Source of the DNA: Gliomastix tumulicola
Taxonomy: Eukaryota > Ascomycota > Sordariomycetes > Hypocreales > Bionectriaceae
DNA length: 64,000 bases
Direction of reading: 5' to 3'
NCBI GenBank assembly: GCA_001599755.1
Contig: BCHX01000002.1
Coordinates: 930,001-994,000, forward strand
Part shown: piece after piece, positions 63,929-64,000 of the stretch
Layout: every line of letters starts with the position of its first letter
Position numbering within the stretch: the first letter of the stretch is position 1
The notes under the pieces: model-generated
Database searches by the model: none
Seen by the model: the letters and a program-made list of their open reading frames with translations, nothing else
What the model was told of the DNA's origin: nothing
Position numbers and translations under genes: made by a program

Positions 63929-64000
63929 TGGACACGGGATGGAGATCCGATGGGATCCAACTTGAAATTACAACAAAAGTTTGAGATGAAGGGAGTGACG

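Overview
The window looks like nuclear DNA of a filamentous ascomycete (Pezizomycotina, probably a Sordariomycete). Genes are dense but carry short introns (about 45-90 nt, GT...AG, with CTAAC/CTGAC-like branch sites). The families present are typical of that group: HET-domain proteins, fungal ankyrin proteins, DUF3632, DUF3433, an F-box/DUF7600 protein, BBE-type flavoenzymes and secreted CAZymes. No bacterial-style operons, viral genes or intact transposons were seen. Exon coordinates were read by hand from splice signals, frame continuity and family resemblance. No database search was possible.

Left part (1-23 kb): a 3'-truncated ankyrin protein (-); a large orphan protein (+); a secreted SGNH esterase with fibronectin-III-like repeats (-); a DUF3632 protein (-); two small secreted proteins, one of which looks like a degenerate T1/N1-type ribonuclease; an F-box/DUF7600 protein (+); a cysteine-rich putative GPI protein (+); a GNAT acetyltransferase (-); and a HET-domain gene interrupted by two in-frame stops (-).

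Middle part (23.3-34.7 kb): an accessory block holding a secreted BBE-like FAD oxidase, an APH/CHK-like kinase, an allantoate-permease-type MFS transporter, a C2H2/fungal_trans transcription factor, an adenine/adenosine deaminase-family enzyme and an isopenicillin-N-synthase-like 2-oxoglutarate dioxygenase. MFS/TF and deaminase/dioxygenase are two divergent pairs. Both of their shared promoters carry clustered CCCCCAAA-type motifs, so these four genes may form a co-regulated, possibly nucleobase- or nucleoside-related, pathway. An alpha/beta hydrolase follows.

Carbohydrate block (38.6-47.8 kb): a secreted pectin-lyase-fold (GH28-like) protein, an alginate-lyase/PL38-like polysaccharide lyase, a GH95-type alpha-L-fucosidase gene broken by a single TGG-to-TGA nonsense codon, and a sugar-porter MFS. 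This looks like a small polysaccharide-use cluster.

Right part (49-64 kb): a secreted M28 leucine aminopeptidase (LAP1 type), a HET-plus-ankyrin protein, a DUF3433 membrane protein, a 3-hydroxyisobutyrate-dehydrogenase-like enzyme, a Ypt35-like PX protein, a cysteine-rich GPI-type surface protein, a choline/ethanolamine phosphotransferase and a small protein with an apparent 18-nt microexon. These last genes look more like housekeeping sequence than the middle of the window.
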